Notes: generated by a model from the letters alone, not told the origin. Counted from the first letter of the stretch, positions 1-9,414 are shown. The stretch is DNA of 64,000 nt from JBDWFY01 sp965275915 (GCA_965275915.1 CBDHYI010000007.1:1488001-1552000); one strand, 5' to 3'. Program-made: numbers and translations.

Positions 1-406
1 GGCTTATCTCAGGGCGGTCGAAGCGTAAAAATTATTGAGTCCAAATGCATTACCGAAATGGCACACAAACATGAAAAAGAGCGGTCAAGGGCAATTCGGG
101 CCTATGGCTGAACAATATTTGCCGAGACGCGCTTGCGGCCCCCCCGCACCATGTGTAGTGTTGCTGGACAGCGGGGGGCTATACCGCTGAATTCAGTAAA
201 CGGTGGCAGTTAATTGCCGAGTTAGAGCAAACGGGAAGTATAATACTATGTATTCAATTGTACTTCTTCAATTGTGACCGTGTACCCAATTCGCGTCTGA
301 GAGTGAGACATACACCGTATTTGGAGTGGTTGTCTGACTTCTTATGTGAAAAATGAAAAATACTGTGTTGGCGTCTGGGGTGCTGGACGGCAATTGGGGG
401 CAAATT
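1..406. other. Upstream region without a recognisable gene
   Basis: I see no convincing gene here. An inverted repeat pairs CCCCCCGC (140-147) with GCGGGGGG (171-178) across a 23-nt loop but has no T-tract, so it is not a clear terminator. An A+T-rich patch at about 240-278 contains TTCAATTGT twice. An ATG at 353 is in frame with the downstream rhodanese gene but has no visible ribosome binding site. Confidence 0.5.
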
Positions 407-850
407 ATGTCGCTTGCGACAGCAAATTTATATGCGGGTGATAGTTCCGCGCTGCATTGTTACGATGCCCTGAAAGCATCTGACGCGGTGCTGGTTGATG
501 TTCGAACCAAAGCGGAATGGGCTTTTGTAGGCGTACCGGACCTGTCTCAGATTGGTGACACGCCAATCTTTATCGAGTGGCAGACCTATCCGGAAATGGA
601 TGTAAACAGCCAATTTGTCGACAGTCTGAGTGAAGAGTTGAACCAGCGTAATCAGGGACTGGATACGCCTCTTTATTTCCTGTGCCGTTCCGGAGTTCGG
701 AGTGCTTCGGCAGCCGCGGCGATGACGCGATCGGGATACCGCCAATGCTTTAACGTTGCCGGCGGTTTTGAGGGACCCGCTGATGACAGCCGGCATCGGG
801 GTCTTTTGGATGGCTGGAAGGCCGCCAATCTGCCTTGGTTTCAATCCTAG
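407..850 (+). CDS. Rhodanese-like domain protein
   Basis: A single rhodanese domain of 147 residues, the fold that carries sulfur as a cysteine persulfide. The CH2A-like motif DVRTKAEW lies in the first third, and the active-site loop CRSGVRSA supplies the catalytic cysteine. It is presumably cytosolic because no signal peptide is seen. I chose ATG 407 because a GGGGG Shine-Dalgarno sits six bases upstream; the in-frame ATG at 353 lacks one and would add 18 residues not typical of the domain. The gene ends about 160 bp before dnaA on the same strand. The physiological sulfur acceptor cannot be inferred. Confidence 0.85.
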   Translation: MSLATANLYAGDSSALHCYDALKASDAVLVDVRTKAEWAFVGVPDLSQIGDTPIFIEWQTYPEMDVNSQFVDSLSEELNQRNQGLDTPLYFLCRSGVRSASAAAAMTRSGYRQCFNVAGGFEGPADDSRHRGLLDGWKAANLPWFQS

Positions 851-931
851 TCCACTGGTTAGAAATAGGAACAAAATGAAGGGGTTCTGAGTGCTCTTCA
901 CGGCGGTTTTGCAACCGCTCCACGATAAGAA

Positions 932-960
932 TTCTTGTATGTGTGAACAAGATCGATAAT
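932..960 (+). promoter_or_regulatory. Candidate dnaA promoter with DnaA-box-like site
   Basis: TTCTTG (932-937) and GATAAT (955-960) are separated by 17 bp, 49 bp before the dnaA start. Within the spacer, the complement of 942-950 reads TTGTTCACA, one mismatch from a TTATTCACA-type DnaA box. A small palindrome GCGGTT-TTGC-AACCGC lies at 903-918. Autoregulation by DnaA would fit the position, but a single degenerate box is weak evidence. Confidence 0.3.
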
Positions 961-1008
961 CACGAGCCCGGATGCGGCGATCCGGCACTTTGAATTGGAG
1001 GCTGTATA

Positions 1009-2460
1009 ATGGAAATGGCTGGAACTCCCGGACCAGAACATTGGAATCGCGTAAAAAAGAAGCTCAAGGCAGAGCTCGGCGAGGATGTTTTTTCCAGCTG
1101 GTTTGCACGTGTCGACCTGGAAGGTCATTCTGACAGCACCGTGCAATTATCCGTACCGACACGTTTTTTGAAACAATGGATTCAATCGAATTACGAAGAC
1201 CAGCTGATCGGTCTTTGGCGACGGGAATGCGACAAGGTCAGCAATATTGAACTGACGGTCAGGGGCGCTATTCGCGCAAAGCGCGCTCCGAGCAAGTCAG
1301 GGGCGGCGGCCTCACAGCAGAATGTTACCGTCGACAGCCGGCCTATCTCCCTTCCGGCCAGCAGACCGGCCACCGGCCCGGCCCACTCTACGAGGTCTCA
1401 CAGCGCGACGGCGCCGGTGGACGTGCTGGAAGGATCGCCTCTTGATTCAAAATATACATTCGACACGTTTGTCGAGGGTGGATCGAATGTTCTGGCACTG
1501 GCTGCGGCGCGGCAGGTTGCCAACGGCGGCAGCGTCACATTCAACCCGCTGTTCGTTCACGCGGCCGTCGGGCTGGGCAAAACCCACCTTCTGCACGCGA
1601 TTGCCGCCCGGGCCCGTCATGCCAACCGGTCGGTGCTCTATCTGACGGCAGAGCATTTCATGTACCGTTTCGTCGCAGCACTGAAAAACCAGTCCGCGCT
1701 GACATTCAAAGAGAAACTTCGCGGCATCGATCTTCTCTTGATTGACGATATGCAGTTCCTGCACGGGAAGCAGGTCCAACAGGAATTCTGTCATACGCTG
1801 AATTCGCTGATTGACGGTGCAAGACAGGTTATCTGCGCCGCCGACAGAGCGCCCGCTGATCTTGAAACGCTTGACGACCGCATGCGCTCTCGCCTGGCCG
1901 GCGGCCTGGTGGTTGAAATCGCGAATCCGGACTATGAGCTCCGCCGCAACATGCTGGTCGTCCGGAACCAGATGATCCAGCGCACCTATCCCGATTTCAT
2001 CATGCCGGATGCGGTGATTGAATATGTTGCCCGAAACGTTACGTCCAATGGCCGCGATCTGGAAGGGGCGCTTAACAGGCTGGTTGCGCATAACCAACTG
2101 ACCAATTCGCCGATAACGATCGAAATGGCGGAAATGACCCTTCGGGACCTGGTTCGCTCGCATGAACCCCGCCGGGTGAAGATTGAGGACATTCAACGCA
2201 TTGTGTCCAAACACTATAATGTATCGCGGTCCGATCTTCTGTCGGCGCGCCGGACCCGGACAATCGTCCGTCCGCGCCAGATCGCAATGTATCTTGCAAA
2301 AACCATGACACCGCGCTCCCTGCCTGAAATCGGCCGGCGGTTCGGAAACCGCGATCACACAACGGTTTTGCATGCGGTCCGGAAAATCGACGAACTGGCG
2401 ACAAGCGATAATGGACTGGCTCAGGAAATCGAGCTGCTGAAACGGATGCTCGATGCCTGA
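1009..2460 (+). CDS. dnaA: Chromosomal replication initiator protein DnaA
   Basis: ATP-dependent initiator that binds DnaA boxes and opens the chromosomal origin. The 483 residues show the N-terminal interaction domain (about 1-95), a variable linker, the AAA+ core with Walker A GLGKTH near residue 188 and Walker B LLLIDDMQF near 243, and the C-terminal helix-turn-helix with the signature DHTTVLHAVRKI near 449. The start ATG 1009 follows a TTGGAGG ribosome binding site. It is followed by a strong terminator, so dnaN probably has its own promoter. Intact, usual length. Confidence 0.98.
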   Translation: MEMAGTPGPEHWNRVKKKLKAELGEDVFSSWFARVDLEGHSDSTVQLSVPTRFLKQWIQSNYEDQLIGLWRRECDKVSNIELTVRGAIRAKRAPSKSGAAASQQNVTVDSRPISLPASRPATGPAHSTRSHSATAPVDVLEGSPLDSKYTFDTFVEGGSNVLALAAARQVANGGSVTFNPLFVHAAVGLGKTHLLHAIAARARHANRSVLYLTAEHFMYRFVAALKNQSALTFKEKLRGIDLLLIDDMQFLHGKQVQQEFCHTLNSLIDGARQVICAADRAPADLETLDDRMRSRLAGGLVVEIANPDYELRRNMLVVRNQMIQRTYPDFIMPDAVIEYVARNVTSNGRDLEGALNRLVAHNQLTNSPITIEMAEMTLRDLVRSHEPRRVKIEDIQRIVSKHYNVSRSDLLSARRTRTIVRPRQIAMYLAKTMTPRSLPEIGRRFGNRDHTTVLHAVRKIDELATSDNGLAQEIELLKRMLDA

Positions 2461-2500
2461 GGGACTGGATTGACTTCCCCCTGAAAGGGGCAGATGCGGC

Positions 2501-2541
2501 AATGCGGGGTGTGCTTTTTTTAAAGTCGCCCCGCATTTTTT
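2501..2541 (+). terminator. Rho-independent terminator after dnaA
   Basis: AATGCGGGG (2501-2509) pairs perfectly with CCCCGCATT (2529-2537), followed by a T run to 2541. It lies 40 bp after the dnaA stop, in the 265-bp dnaA-dnaN gap. Confidence 0.75.
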
Positions 2542-2725
2542 AACCTCCCCCGGCGATTTTTTCCTCTTATAACCCAAACGCATGCGCGCCCCCTTGCAAT
2601 GAAGGGGCTTTAAGGGCAATTTCGTGCCCCCGGTTTTTCGATCGACACGCGTTCGAGAAGCCGCCTGTTCACAGCAAGCGCCGATCGATTTGACGGGCGA
2701 TATTTGAAACCATGGATATTGTTTG

Positions 2726-3844
2726 ATGAAAGCGACACTCGAACGGACAGATCTTCTGAAGTCCCTGACCCATGTACACCGGGTCGTCGAGCGCCGTAAC
2801 ACGATCCCGATCCTATCGAATGTGTTGTTGCGTGCCGATGGAAATTCGCTTGGCCTGAAGGCCACGGATCTTGACCTTGAAGTCTCCGAATCAATCTCGG
2901 CAATGGTCGAACAGCCCGGCGCAACGACGGTCCCGGCCCATATGATTTACGACATCGTCCGGAAACTGCCGGAAGGATCGCAGGTCGGTCTGGATACCTC
3001 CTCCGACAATGCGACGCTCAATATTCAATCCGGCCGATCCCGGTTCGCGCTGCAGATGCTGCCCGAATCCGACTTTCCCGATCTGACCGCCGGCGAATTC
3101 TCGCACGCGTTCGAGATCAGCGCGCCGGACCTGCGCGGTCTTATCGACCGGACACAATTCGCGATTTCCACCGAGGAAACCCGCTACTATCTGAACGGTA
3201 TCTATCTGCACACGATTGATGCAGGGGACGGCATGCGATTTCGAGCCGTGGCGACCGACGGACACCGTCTCGCCCAGTCGGAAGTTCCGGCGCCTGAAGG
3301 GTCCGTCGGCATGCCCGGAATCATTGTTCCGAGGAAAACGGTCGGCGAAGTCCAGAAGCTTCTGGATGATCCCGATGCAAAGGTCTCCATAGAACTGTCG
3401 GAGACGAAAATTCGTTTAAAAACAGGACCAGTAGTCCTGACCAGCAAGCTGATCGACGGCACATTTCCCGATTACGGACGCGTCATTCCGCAACAGAACG
3501 ACAAGGAAATGCGTGTTGATTGCGAAGAGTTCACCAAAGCGGTGGACCGCGTTTCAACGATCTCAAGCGACCGGGGACGGGCAGTCAAGATGGCGCTGAG
3601 CGAGGGACGCATGGTGCTGACAGTCACCAACCCGGACTCCGGCACCGCAACCGAGGAACTTGCGGTCGACTATGAAAATGACGATCTGGACATCGGCTTC
3701 AACTCCCGATACCTGCTCGACATCGCCTCGCAGCTGGAAACCGACACGGCTTTGTTCAAACTGGCCGATTCCGGCGCGCCCACGCTGATTCAGGACGACA
3801 ACACAGCCGACGCGCTCTACGTTCTCATGCCGATGCGGGTTTAG
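2726..3844 (+). CDS. dnaN: DNA polymerase III sliding clamp, beta subunit
   Basis: Processivity clamp that encircles DNA and tethers polymerase III. The 372-residue length and the three-fold repeated clamp domain pattern match the family: N-terminal ERRNTIPILSNVLL, middle FAISTEETRYYLNGIYL, and C-terminal tail LMPMRV. ATG 2726 is preferred over the adjacent in-frame TTG at 2723. It sits 20 bp upstream of recF, the normal gene order, and the two are probably cotranscribed. Intact. Confidence 0.97.
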   Translation: MKATLERTDLLKSLTHVHRVVERRNTIPILSNVLLRADGNSLGLKATDLDLEVSESISAMVEQPGATTVPAHMIYDIVRKLPEGSQVGLDTSSDNATLNIQSGRSRFALQMLPESDFPDLTAGEFSHAFEISAPDLRGLIDRTQFAISTEETRYYLNGIYLHTIDAGDGMRFRAVATDGHRLAQSEVPAPEGSVGMPGIIVPRKTVGEVQKLLDDPDAKVSIELSETKIRLKTGPVVLTSKLIDGTFPDYGRVIPQQNDKEMRVDCEEFTKAVDRVSTISSDRGRAVKMALSEGRMVLTVTNPDSGTATEELAVDYENDDLDIGFNSRYLLDIASQLETDTALFKLADSGAPTLIQDDNTADALYVLMPMRV

Positions 3845-3864
3845 GTCGGTCCGGGCCCCTTGGC

Positions 3865-5040
3865 ATGACAGACGGTCACGATGTCGAAAAGATCACACTT
3901 TCCGCGCTCAAGCTGACCGATTTCCGCAACTATGCCGCACTCGACCTTGCTCTCAGCGAAAAACACATCGTCCTGGTGGGCAACAACGGCGCGGGAAAAA
4001 CCAACATTCTTGAGGCGATATCGTTTCTCTCCCCCGGTCGCGGGCTGAGACGCGCAAGTTACGAAGACGTCGGACGCAACCATGGGCCCGGATCGTGGGC
4101 CGTCGCCGCAACGATCGAGGGCGAGGTGGGATGCAATCAGATCGGCACTGGTCTGACCCCTGCGTCAGGCGGCGCTGAGCGCGGCCGCAAGACCCGGATC
4201 AACGGCGCAACCGCGCGCAATCTGGAACAGGTGTCGGAATTTATTCGCGTGCTGTGGCTGACACCGGCCATGGACGGTCTGTTTACGGGTCCGGCCGCGG
4301 ACAGACGGCGGTTCCTCGATCGCCTCGTCCTTGCCATCGACCCGGAGCACGGCCGCCGGGTTAACGCGTTTGACAAGGCGATGCGCAGCCGCAACCGGCT
4401 GCTTGAGGAACGCCCCGGAGAGACGGAGTGGCTCGACGGCATCGAAATTCAGCTGGCCGAGCACGGCGTTGCCATCAGCCTGGCCAGAACGGAACTGATC
4501 GCCTGCTTCTCCGGCCTTATCGATCGACAGAAGGGCACCCCGTCTGATTTTCCAAAAGCGCATTTGGCGCTGCAGGGAGAGTTGGAGACAGCCATCGAAG
4601 GCATGGCGGCCACCGATGCGGAAGATCACTACCGAAAAATCCTCAACCGGATGCGGTCGCGGGATGCCGCAGCAGGCCGTACCCTTTCAGGTCCGCACCG
4701 GGTTGATCTTCAGGTCCGACACGCCGAAAAGAACATGGAGGCCGCACAGTCGTCTACAGGAGAGCAGAAGGCGTTGCTGCTTGGGCTCGTTCTTGCGCAT
4801 GCACGGCTGGTGGCTTCTCTTTCCGGCATGACCCCGATCCTGCTGCTTGATGAAGTTGCGGCGCATCTTGACGCCGACCGGCGGGCCGCCCTCTTCGACC
4901 AACTTGACGCCCTGGGCGGCCAATGCTGGCTGACCGGCACCGACCGTGCCTATTTTGAATCCCTGGGTTCCCGAGCGCAGATTTTTAATGTAAGGGCTGG
5001 CGTGGTTACTGAAGAAGCATCGGGCAGCTCTCAGCACTAA
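3865..5040 (+). CDS. recF: DNA replication and repair protein RecF
   Basis: SMC-like ATPase that, with RecO and RecR, loads RecA at single-strand gaps. Residues 39-47 form the Walker A GNNGAGKTN, and LLLLDEVAAHLD near residue 326 is the Walker B/D-loop. Its 391 residues are typical. It follows dnaN by 20 bp. Immediately downstream, 32 bp away, begins the interrupted lysE gene. Confidence 0.96.
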   Translation: MTDGHDVEKITLSALKLTDFRNYAALDLALSEKHIVLVGNNGAGKTNILEAISFLSPGRGLRRASYEDVGRNHGPGSWAVAATIEGEVGCNQIGTGLTPASGGAERGRKTRINGATARNLEQVSEFIRVLWLTPAMDGLFTGPAADRRRFLDRLVLAIDPEHGRRVNAFDKAMRSRNRLLEERPGETEWLDGIEIQLAEHGVAISLARTELIACFSGLIDRQKGTPSDFPKAHLALQGELETAIEGMAATDAEDHYRKILNRMRSRDAAAGRTLSGPHRVDLQVRHAEKNMEAAQSSTGEQKALLLGLVLAHARLVASLSGMTPILLLDEVAAHLDADRRAALFDQLDALGGQCWLTGTDRAYFESLGSRAQIFNVRAGVVTEEASGSSQH

Positions 5041-5072
5041 TCACATCGTCGTCTATTTCCGGAACATTAAAA

Positions 5073-5952
5073 ATGGATCCTGCCGCATTGGGGACTTTCA
5101 GCCTAGGGTATGGACCCATAAATATACTTGAAATGGTATGAGCCGATTTGTTCGGATACAAGGCGCATGTTCGAAGGAAACCATCCGGTTTTCAAGAACT
5201 TGCAACGCTGTAGCCGGACCAATCGGCCCTATCCGAAAGGACAGACAAACGGCATCAATCTGCTGCGTCAGGCTGTTCAACCGGGCATCAAGCCCGCTTT
5301 TCACACCCTTCCTTCCAGCTTTTTGCCGTTTGATCCGCCATTTCAAGTATATTTATGGGGCCATACCCTAGCATTGGCGATCGCCGCGGCCATTCCCGGC
5401 CCGGGCGTTGCTGCTGTGATCGCGCGGGCTCTCGGCGCCGGCTTTCCGGCCGCATTACCCCTGATCGCAGGCATTGTCCTTGGCGATCTTGTCTTCCTTT
5501 CATTGGCAATTCTCGGCCTGTCGTTTATTGCCGAAATTCTGGGGACCGTATTTTTCATCGTAAAGTGGCTCGGCGCGGCATTTTTGGCTTATCTCGCCTA
5601 CACACTGTGGACAGCGACAGAGGAAGCGATCACGGTCGAGAGTGCTGCCGGTGAGAAATCCGCCGGACGATCGCTTATCGCAGGGTTCCTGTTGACCCTT
5701 GGCAACCCCAAAACCATTCTTTTTTACATGGCACTGCTGCCGAGCCTGATCGATTTGTCATCCGTGACTGTGACCGATTTTCTGTCTCTGGGATCAGTCG
5801 TGATCGTTGTTCTTCTCGCTGTGCTGTTTCCTTACGCACTCGTTGCGGCCCAAAGCCGTGTTTTGCTGCGGTCGGCACGATCCCGCAGAGTGCTGAATCG
5901 CTGTGCCAGTCTCACAATGGCCGGAGCAGCCGTGGCTGTTGTCAGCCGTTGA
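5073..5952 (+). pseudogene. LysE-family exporter gene interrupted by a 261-bp inverted-repeat element
   Basis: The original gene can be reconstructed. ATG 5073, with GGAAC upstream, encodes MDPAALGTFSL up to the CTAG at 5103-5106; reading resumes at the second CTAG (5368-5371) as ALAIAAAIPGPGVAAVIARA and runs to 5952. Removing one CTAG plus the element gives a continuous 204-residue protein, the usual length for LysE/RhtB amino-acid exporters, with the family motif NPKTILFY. The 265-bp insertion shifts the frame, and translation from ATG 5073 stops inside the element at 5139. A chimera starting inside the element (for example ATG near 5167) is open into the lysE frame, so residual expression with a foreign N-terminus is possible. 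This N-terminal break removes only a few residues before the first membrane helix. Confidence 0.85.
5107..5367. mobile_element. MITE-like element, 261 bp, complete copy
   Basis: The 30-bp terminal inverted repeats (5107-5136 and the complement of 5338-5367) differ at one position and start GGTATGGACCCATAAATA. The element is flanked by CTAG on both sides (5103-5106 and 5368-5371), as expected for a 4-bp target duplication. A second inverted pair, AAACGGCA at 5247-5254 and TGCCGTTT at 5324-5331, lies inside. No transposase is encoded; only short open frames are present. CTAG targets are used by some IS5-family elements, so a related IS may mobilise it, but this is inference. Related ends occur at 13046-13084 and 54515-54677. 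Confidence 0.85.
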
Positions 5953-6050
5953 GTCCGGCCCATTTCGCGTAATTGCACTCTCTTGGTTTTTTTCCCCTAA
6001 AAACCTTCGTTTTTCGTTGGTTTTCCCGTCCCATTACCCCCTTGCGCGCA

Positions 6051-6078
6051 TTGAATCGCCGACACTTGGGCTTATAAG
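6051..6078 (+). promoter_or_regulatory. Candidate gyrB promoter
   Basis: TTGAAT (6051-6056) and TATAAG (6073-6078) with a 16-bp spacer, 36 bp upstream of the gyrB start. The preceding 100 bp is rich in T tracts. Assigned from consensus similarity only. Confidence 0.4.
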
Positions 6079-6114
6079 GTAATAAGTTGAAAATGACGGG
6101 AATAATTGATTCGC

Positions 6115-8544
6115 ATGAGCGACTTACCGGCTGAAGAGAACGATCAGGAATATGGCGCGGACTCGATCAAAGTCCTGAAGGGACTGGACGCGGTGCGCAA
6201 GCGTCCCGGAATGTATATCGGCGACACCGATGACGGTTCCGGACTGCATCATATGGTTTATGAAGTTGTCGATAACGCCATCGATGAGTGTCTGGCCGGA
6301 CATGCCGATTACGTGACGGTGACACTGAACCCGGACGGATCAGTTACCGTCACGGACAACGGCCGCGGCATTCCAACGGACATTCACGCCGAAGAGGGCG
6401 TATCTGCTGCCGAAGTGATCATGACGCAGTTGCATGCAGGCGGTAAGTTCGACCAGAATTCCTATAAGGTTTCCGGCGGACTTCACGGCGTCGGCGTATC
6501 GGTGGTCAACGCCCTTTCGACATCGCTGGAACTCCGCATCTGGCGCGATGACAAGGAGCACCTGATGCGGTTCGCCGATGGCGAAGCCACTAGCGCCCTG
6601 GAAGCTGTCGGTCCGGCAAACGGCAAAAAAGGAACGGAGGTAACGTTCCTGCCTTCGCCTGAAACCTTTTCGAAGACAGAATTCAGTTTCAGCACATTGG
6701 AACACCGCCTCCGGGAACTTGCTTTCCTGAATTCCGGCGCACGCATTATCCTCAGCGACAAGCGCGGTGTCGAAGAGGTGACGGAAGAACTTCACTACGA
6801 AGGCGGCATTAAGGCGTTTGTGCAGTATCTTGACCGCGCCAAACATCCGCTGATCGACAATCCGATAGAACTGACGGTCGATCGGGACGGGATCACCGTT
6901 GAAGTGGCCATGTGGTGGAACGACAGCTATCACGAGCAGGTTCTGTGTTTCACCAACAACATCCCCCAGCGGGATGGCGGCACTCATCTGGCCGGCTTTC
7001 GCGGCGCCCTGACCCGGCAAATGACCGGGTATGCCGAGCGATCAGGCATTACCAAGAAAGAGAAAGTGTCTCTGACCGGCGACGATTGCCGGGAAGGACT
7101 GACCTGCGTATTGTCCGTGAAAGTTCCGGACCCCAAATTTTCCTCCCAGACCAAGGATAAACTTGTTTCGTCCGAAGTCCGACCGGTTGTTGAAAGTGCC
7201 GTCAACGAGGCTCTGGCCGAATGGCTTGAAGAGAATCCGGCACCTGCGAAAATTGTCGTTTCAAAAGTTGTCGAGGCCGCCGCAGCCCGGGAAGCAGCGC
7301 GCAAGGCGCGGGAATTGACCCGGCGCAAGGGCGCGCTTGATATCGCTTCTCTGCCGGGCAAACTCGCCGACTGTCAGGAAAGGGATCCGGCGAAGTCCGA
7401 GCTGTTTCTGGTGGAGGGTGATTCCGCCGGCGGCTCCGCAAAACAGGGCAGAAACCGAGAAAATCAGGCCGTTTTACCGCTTCGAGGTAAAATTCTGAAT
7501 GTTGAGCGCGCCCGGTTCGACAAGATGTTGTCGTCAAACGAAATCGGGACCCTGATTACCGCGCTCGGAACCGGGATCGGTAAGGAAGAATTCAATATCG
7601 AAAAGCTGCGCTACCACAAAATCGTCATCATGACCGACGCCGATGTCGACGGGGCGCATATCCGGACATTGCTTCTGACGTTCTTTTTCCGTCAGATGCC
7701 GGAATTGTTCGAAAACGGGAATCTTTATATTGCTCAACCGCCGCTTTACAAAGTAAAGCGCGGATCTTCAGAACAATATCTGAAAAACGAGACCGCGCTG
7801 GATGATTTCCTGATCGATGCGGGCCTTGAAGATATGACGTTGCGGCTTGCCAATGGCGAGATGCGGGCCGCTGCGGACCTTAATGACATTGTCGAAACCG
7901 CACGCAGGATCTCCGGCATTTTAGGCGGCCTTCATGCCCGGTACGATCAGGCGATCGTTGAGCAGGCGGCCATTGCGGGTGCCTTGAACGCTGAAATTCT
8001 GGCCGACCGGGAAAAAGCGGTCGAGGCGGCGGCTTATATAGCCCGGCGGCTCGACATCATGTCCGATGAGTTCGAGAGAGGCTGGGAAGGCCAAGCCAAA
8101 GACGACGGCAGCCTCGTCTTCAGCCGCACGGTGCGCGGTGTGAAAGAGGTTTCGACCATCGATGCTGCCCTGCTGGGATCATACGACGCCCGGCGACTCG
8201 ACAGCCACAGCGCCCACCTGAAGGAGATCTACGGCAAAGCGGCAACCTTGCTGCGCAAGGATAACGAGACGTTGATCCGCGGCCCGCAGGCCCTGATGGA
8301 CGCCGTCCTTGCCGCCGGCCGCAAGGGATTCACACTCCAGCGTTACAAAGGTCTTGGCGAGATGAATCCGGAGCAGCTTTGGGAAACCACGCTCGATCCG
8401 GAGGCAAGAACGCTTCTGCAGGTGAAGGTCAGGGAAGCGGACGATGCCGACGACATTTTCACCAAACTGATGGGCGATGATGTCGATCCCCGGCGGGAAT
8501 TCATTCAGGACAATGCCCTGAGCGTCGCGAACCTGGACGTCTGA
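6115..8544 (+). CDS. gyrB: DNA gyrase subunit B
   Basis: ATPase and TOPRIM subunit of gyrase, which introduces negative supercoils with GyrA. The 809 residues contain the GHKL ATPase domain (DNAIDE near residue 54), the transducer domain, the TOPRIM motifs EGDSAGGSAKQGR near 435 and DADVDGAHI near 508, and the C-terminal QRYKGLGEMN motif. I use ATG 6115; the frame is open from a TTG three codons earlier. Its position downstream of recF matches the classical dnaA-dnaN-recF-gyrB block apart from the lysE remnant in between. Confidence 0.98.
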   Translation: MSDLPAEENDQEYGADSIKVLKGLDAVRKRPGMYIGDTDDGSGLHHMVYEVVDNAIDECLAGHADYVTVTLNPDGSVTVTDNGRGIPTDIHAEEGVSAAEVIMTQLHAGGKFDQNSYKVSGGLHGVGVSVVNALSTSLELRIWRDDKEHLMRFADGEATSALEAVGPANGKKGTEVTFLPSPETFSKTEFSFSTLEHRLRELAFLNSGARIILSDKRGVEEVTEELHYEGGIKAFVQYLDRAKHPLIDNPIELTVDRDGITVEVAMWWNDSYHEQVLCFTNNIPQRDGGTHLAGFRGALTRQMTGYAERSGITKKEKVSLTGDDCREGLTCVLSVKVPDPKFSSQTKDKLVSSEVRPVVESAVNEALAEWLEENPAPAKIVVSKVVEAAAAREAARKARELTRRKGALDIASLPGKLADCQERDPAKSELFLVEGDSAGGSAKQGRNRENQAVLPLRGKILNVERARFDKMLSSNEIGTLITALGTGIGKEEFNIEKLRYHKIVIMTDADVDGAHIRTLLLTFFFRQMPELFENGNLYIAQPPLYKVKRGSSEQYLKNETALDDFLIDAGLEDMTLRLANGEMRAAADLNDIVETARRISGILGGLHARYDQAIVEQAAIAGALNAEILADREKAVEAAAYIARRLDIMSDEFERGWEGQAKDDGSLVFSRTVRGVKEVSTIDAALLGSYDARRLDSHSAHLKEIYGKAATLLRKDNETLIRGPQALMDAVLAAGRKGFTLQRYKGLGEMNPEQLWETTLDPEARTLLQVKVREADDADDIFTKLMGDDVDPRREFIQDNALSVANLDV

Positions 8545-8597
8545 CTAAGACCCGGCAGCCGGCGCACCGACGTTAATGTCAGGTCGCGCCTCCCCTT

Positions 8598-9233
8598 TTA
8601 GAGGGTATCGGCCAGCCGTGCCTTGTGCGCCCCGGCTATGTGTGCGCGTGCGACCGCATCGGCCGTGTCGCAATCCCGGGCCGCAATCGCATCAACGATG
8701 GCTTCATGCTGACCAACAGCCAGCTCCCTGCGTTCCGACGTGGCCAATGTCCGTCCCGCCAGCAACAGCAGAGAAAGACGCAGATGGTCGGTTTGATCCA
8801 CGAGATAACGATTGTGGGACGCCAGATAGAGACGCCGGTGGAATTCACGGTTTGACTGCAGCAGCCATTCCTCATCCTCGATATGTTTTTTGTCTTCCGC
8901 AACCAGCTCTCTGAGTATTTCAATTTCCGTCTCTGACGCATGCTGGGCGGCCAATCGGGCCGCCGTGCCCTCAAGCACTTCCCGCATGAAGTAGATTTCG
9001 GTGACCTGATCGTGCGACAGGGAAGCGATCACCATGCCGCGATTTGGTTCGTGCACGGCAATCCTTTGCGCTTCCAGCCTCTTGAGCGCCTCGCGGATCG
9101 GAGTCCGGCTGACACCATAGCGTTCGGCAAGTTCCGCTTCTCTCAGTCGATCGCCCGGCTGGAGTTCATGCTTTTCGATGGCACTGATCAGGCGTCGATA
9201 GACTTCCATGCCGTTGATGTTGCGTTTGTCCAT
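8598..9233 (-). CDS. GntR family transcriptional regulator, FCD (FadR-like) subfamily
   Basis: 211 residues. An N-terminal winged helix (AELAERYGVSRTPIREALK, residues about 30-48) is followed by an FCD ligand-binding domain with the usual EFHRRLY and HEAIVDAIAARD helices and the terminal AHI histidine that often binds a metal. Members usually repress catabolic genes for small organic acids; the ligand here is unknown. ATG 9233 follows AAGAG. The upstream 9284-9316 stretch has repeated half-sites (ATACC, GGGATA, TATCCC) that could be its operator. It diverges from the ytoQ-like gene and converges with gyrB. Confidence 0.88.
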   Translation of the reverse strand: MDKRNINGMEVYRRLISAIEKHELQPGDRLREAELAERYGVSRTPIREALKRLEAQRIAVHEPNRGMVIASLSHDQVTEIYFMREVLEGTAARLAAQHASETEIEILRELVAEDKKHIEDEEWLLQSNREFHRRLYLASHNRYLVDQTDHLRLSLLLLAGRTLATSERRELAVGQHEAIVDAIAARDCDTADAVARAHIAGAHKARLADTL

Positions 9234-9414
9234 ATTGCTCTTTTTTCGGCCTGCATCGTTAAAGGAGATACGCTCTAAATTGCATACCTTGGGATACCGG
9301 CACAAGAACGATATCCCGTTGCCAGCGGGCTGGAACGCCAATAAAACGATGTCGATCAACCTGGAACAACGACCACCGCCAATGCTGCGACTGGATATAT
9401 TGTAAAGGCTTCTT

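Noticed and set aside
171..178. GC-rich inverted repeat near the window start as a terminator or origin element
   Set aside because: Long loop and no T-tract; no repeats or DnaA boxes nearby support an origin.
1447..2865. Long minus-strand open frame (472 codons) opposite dnaA
   Set aside because: Antisense shadow of a highly conserved gene with no protein-family features.
5098..5346. Minus-strand 82-residue open frame inside the complete mobile element
   Set aside because: It does not resemble a transposase, has no ribosome binding site, and is not kept as an intact frame in the copy at 54515.
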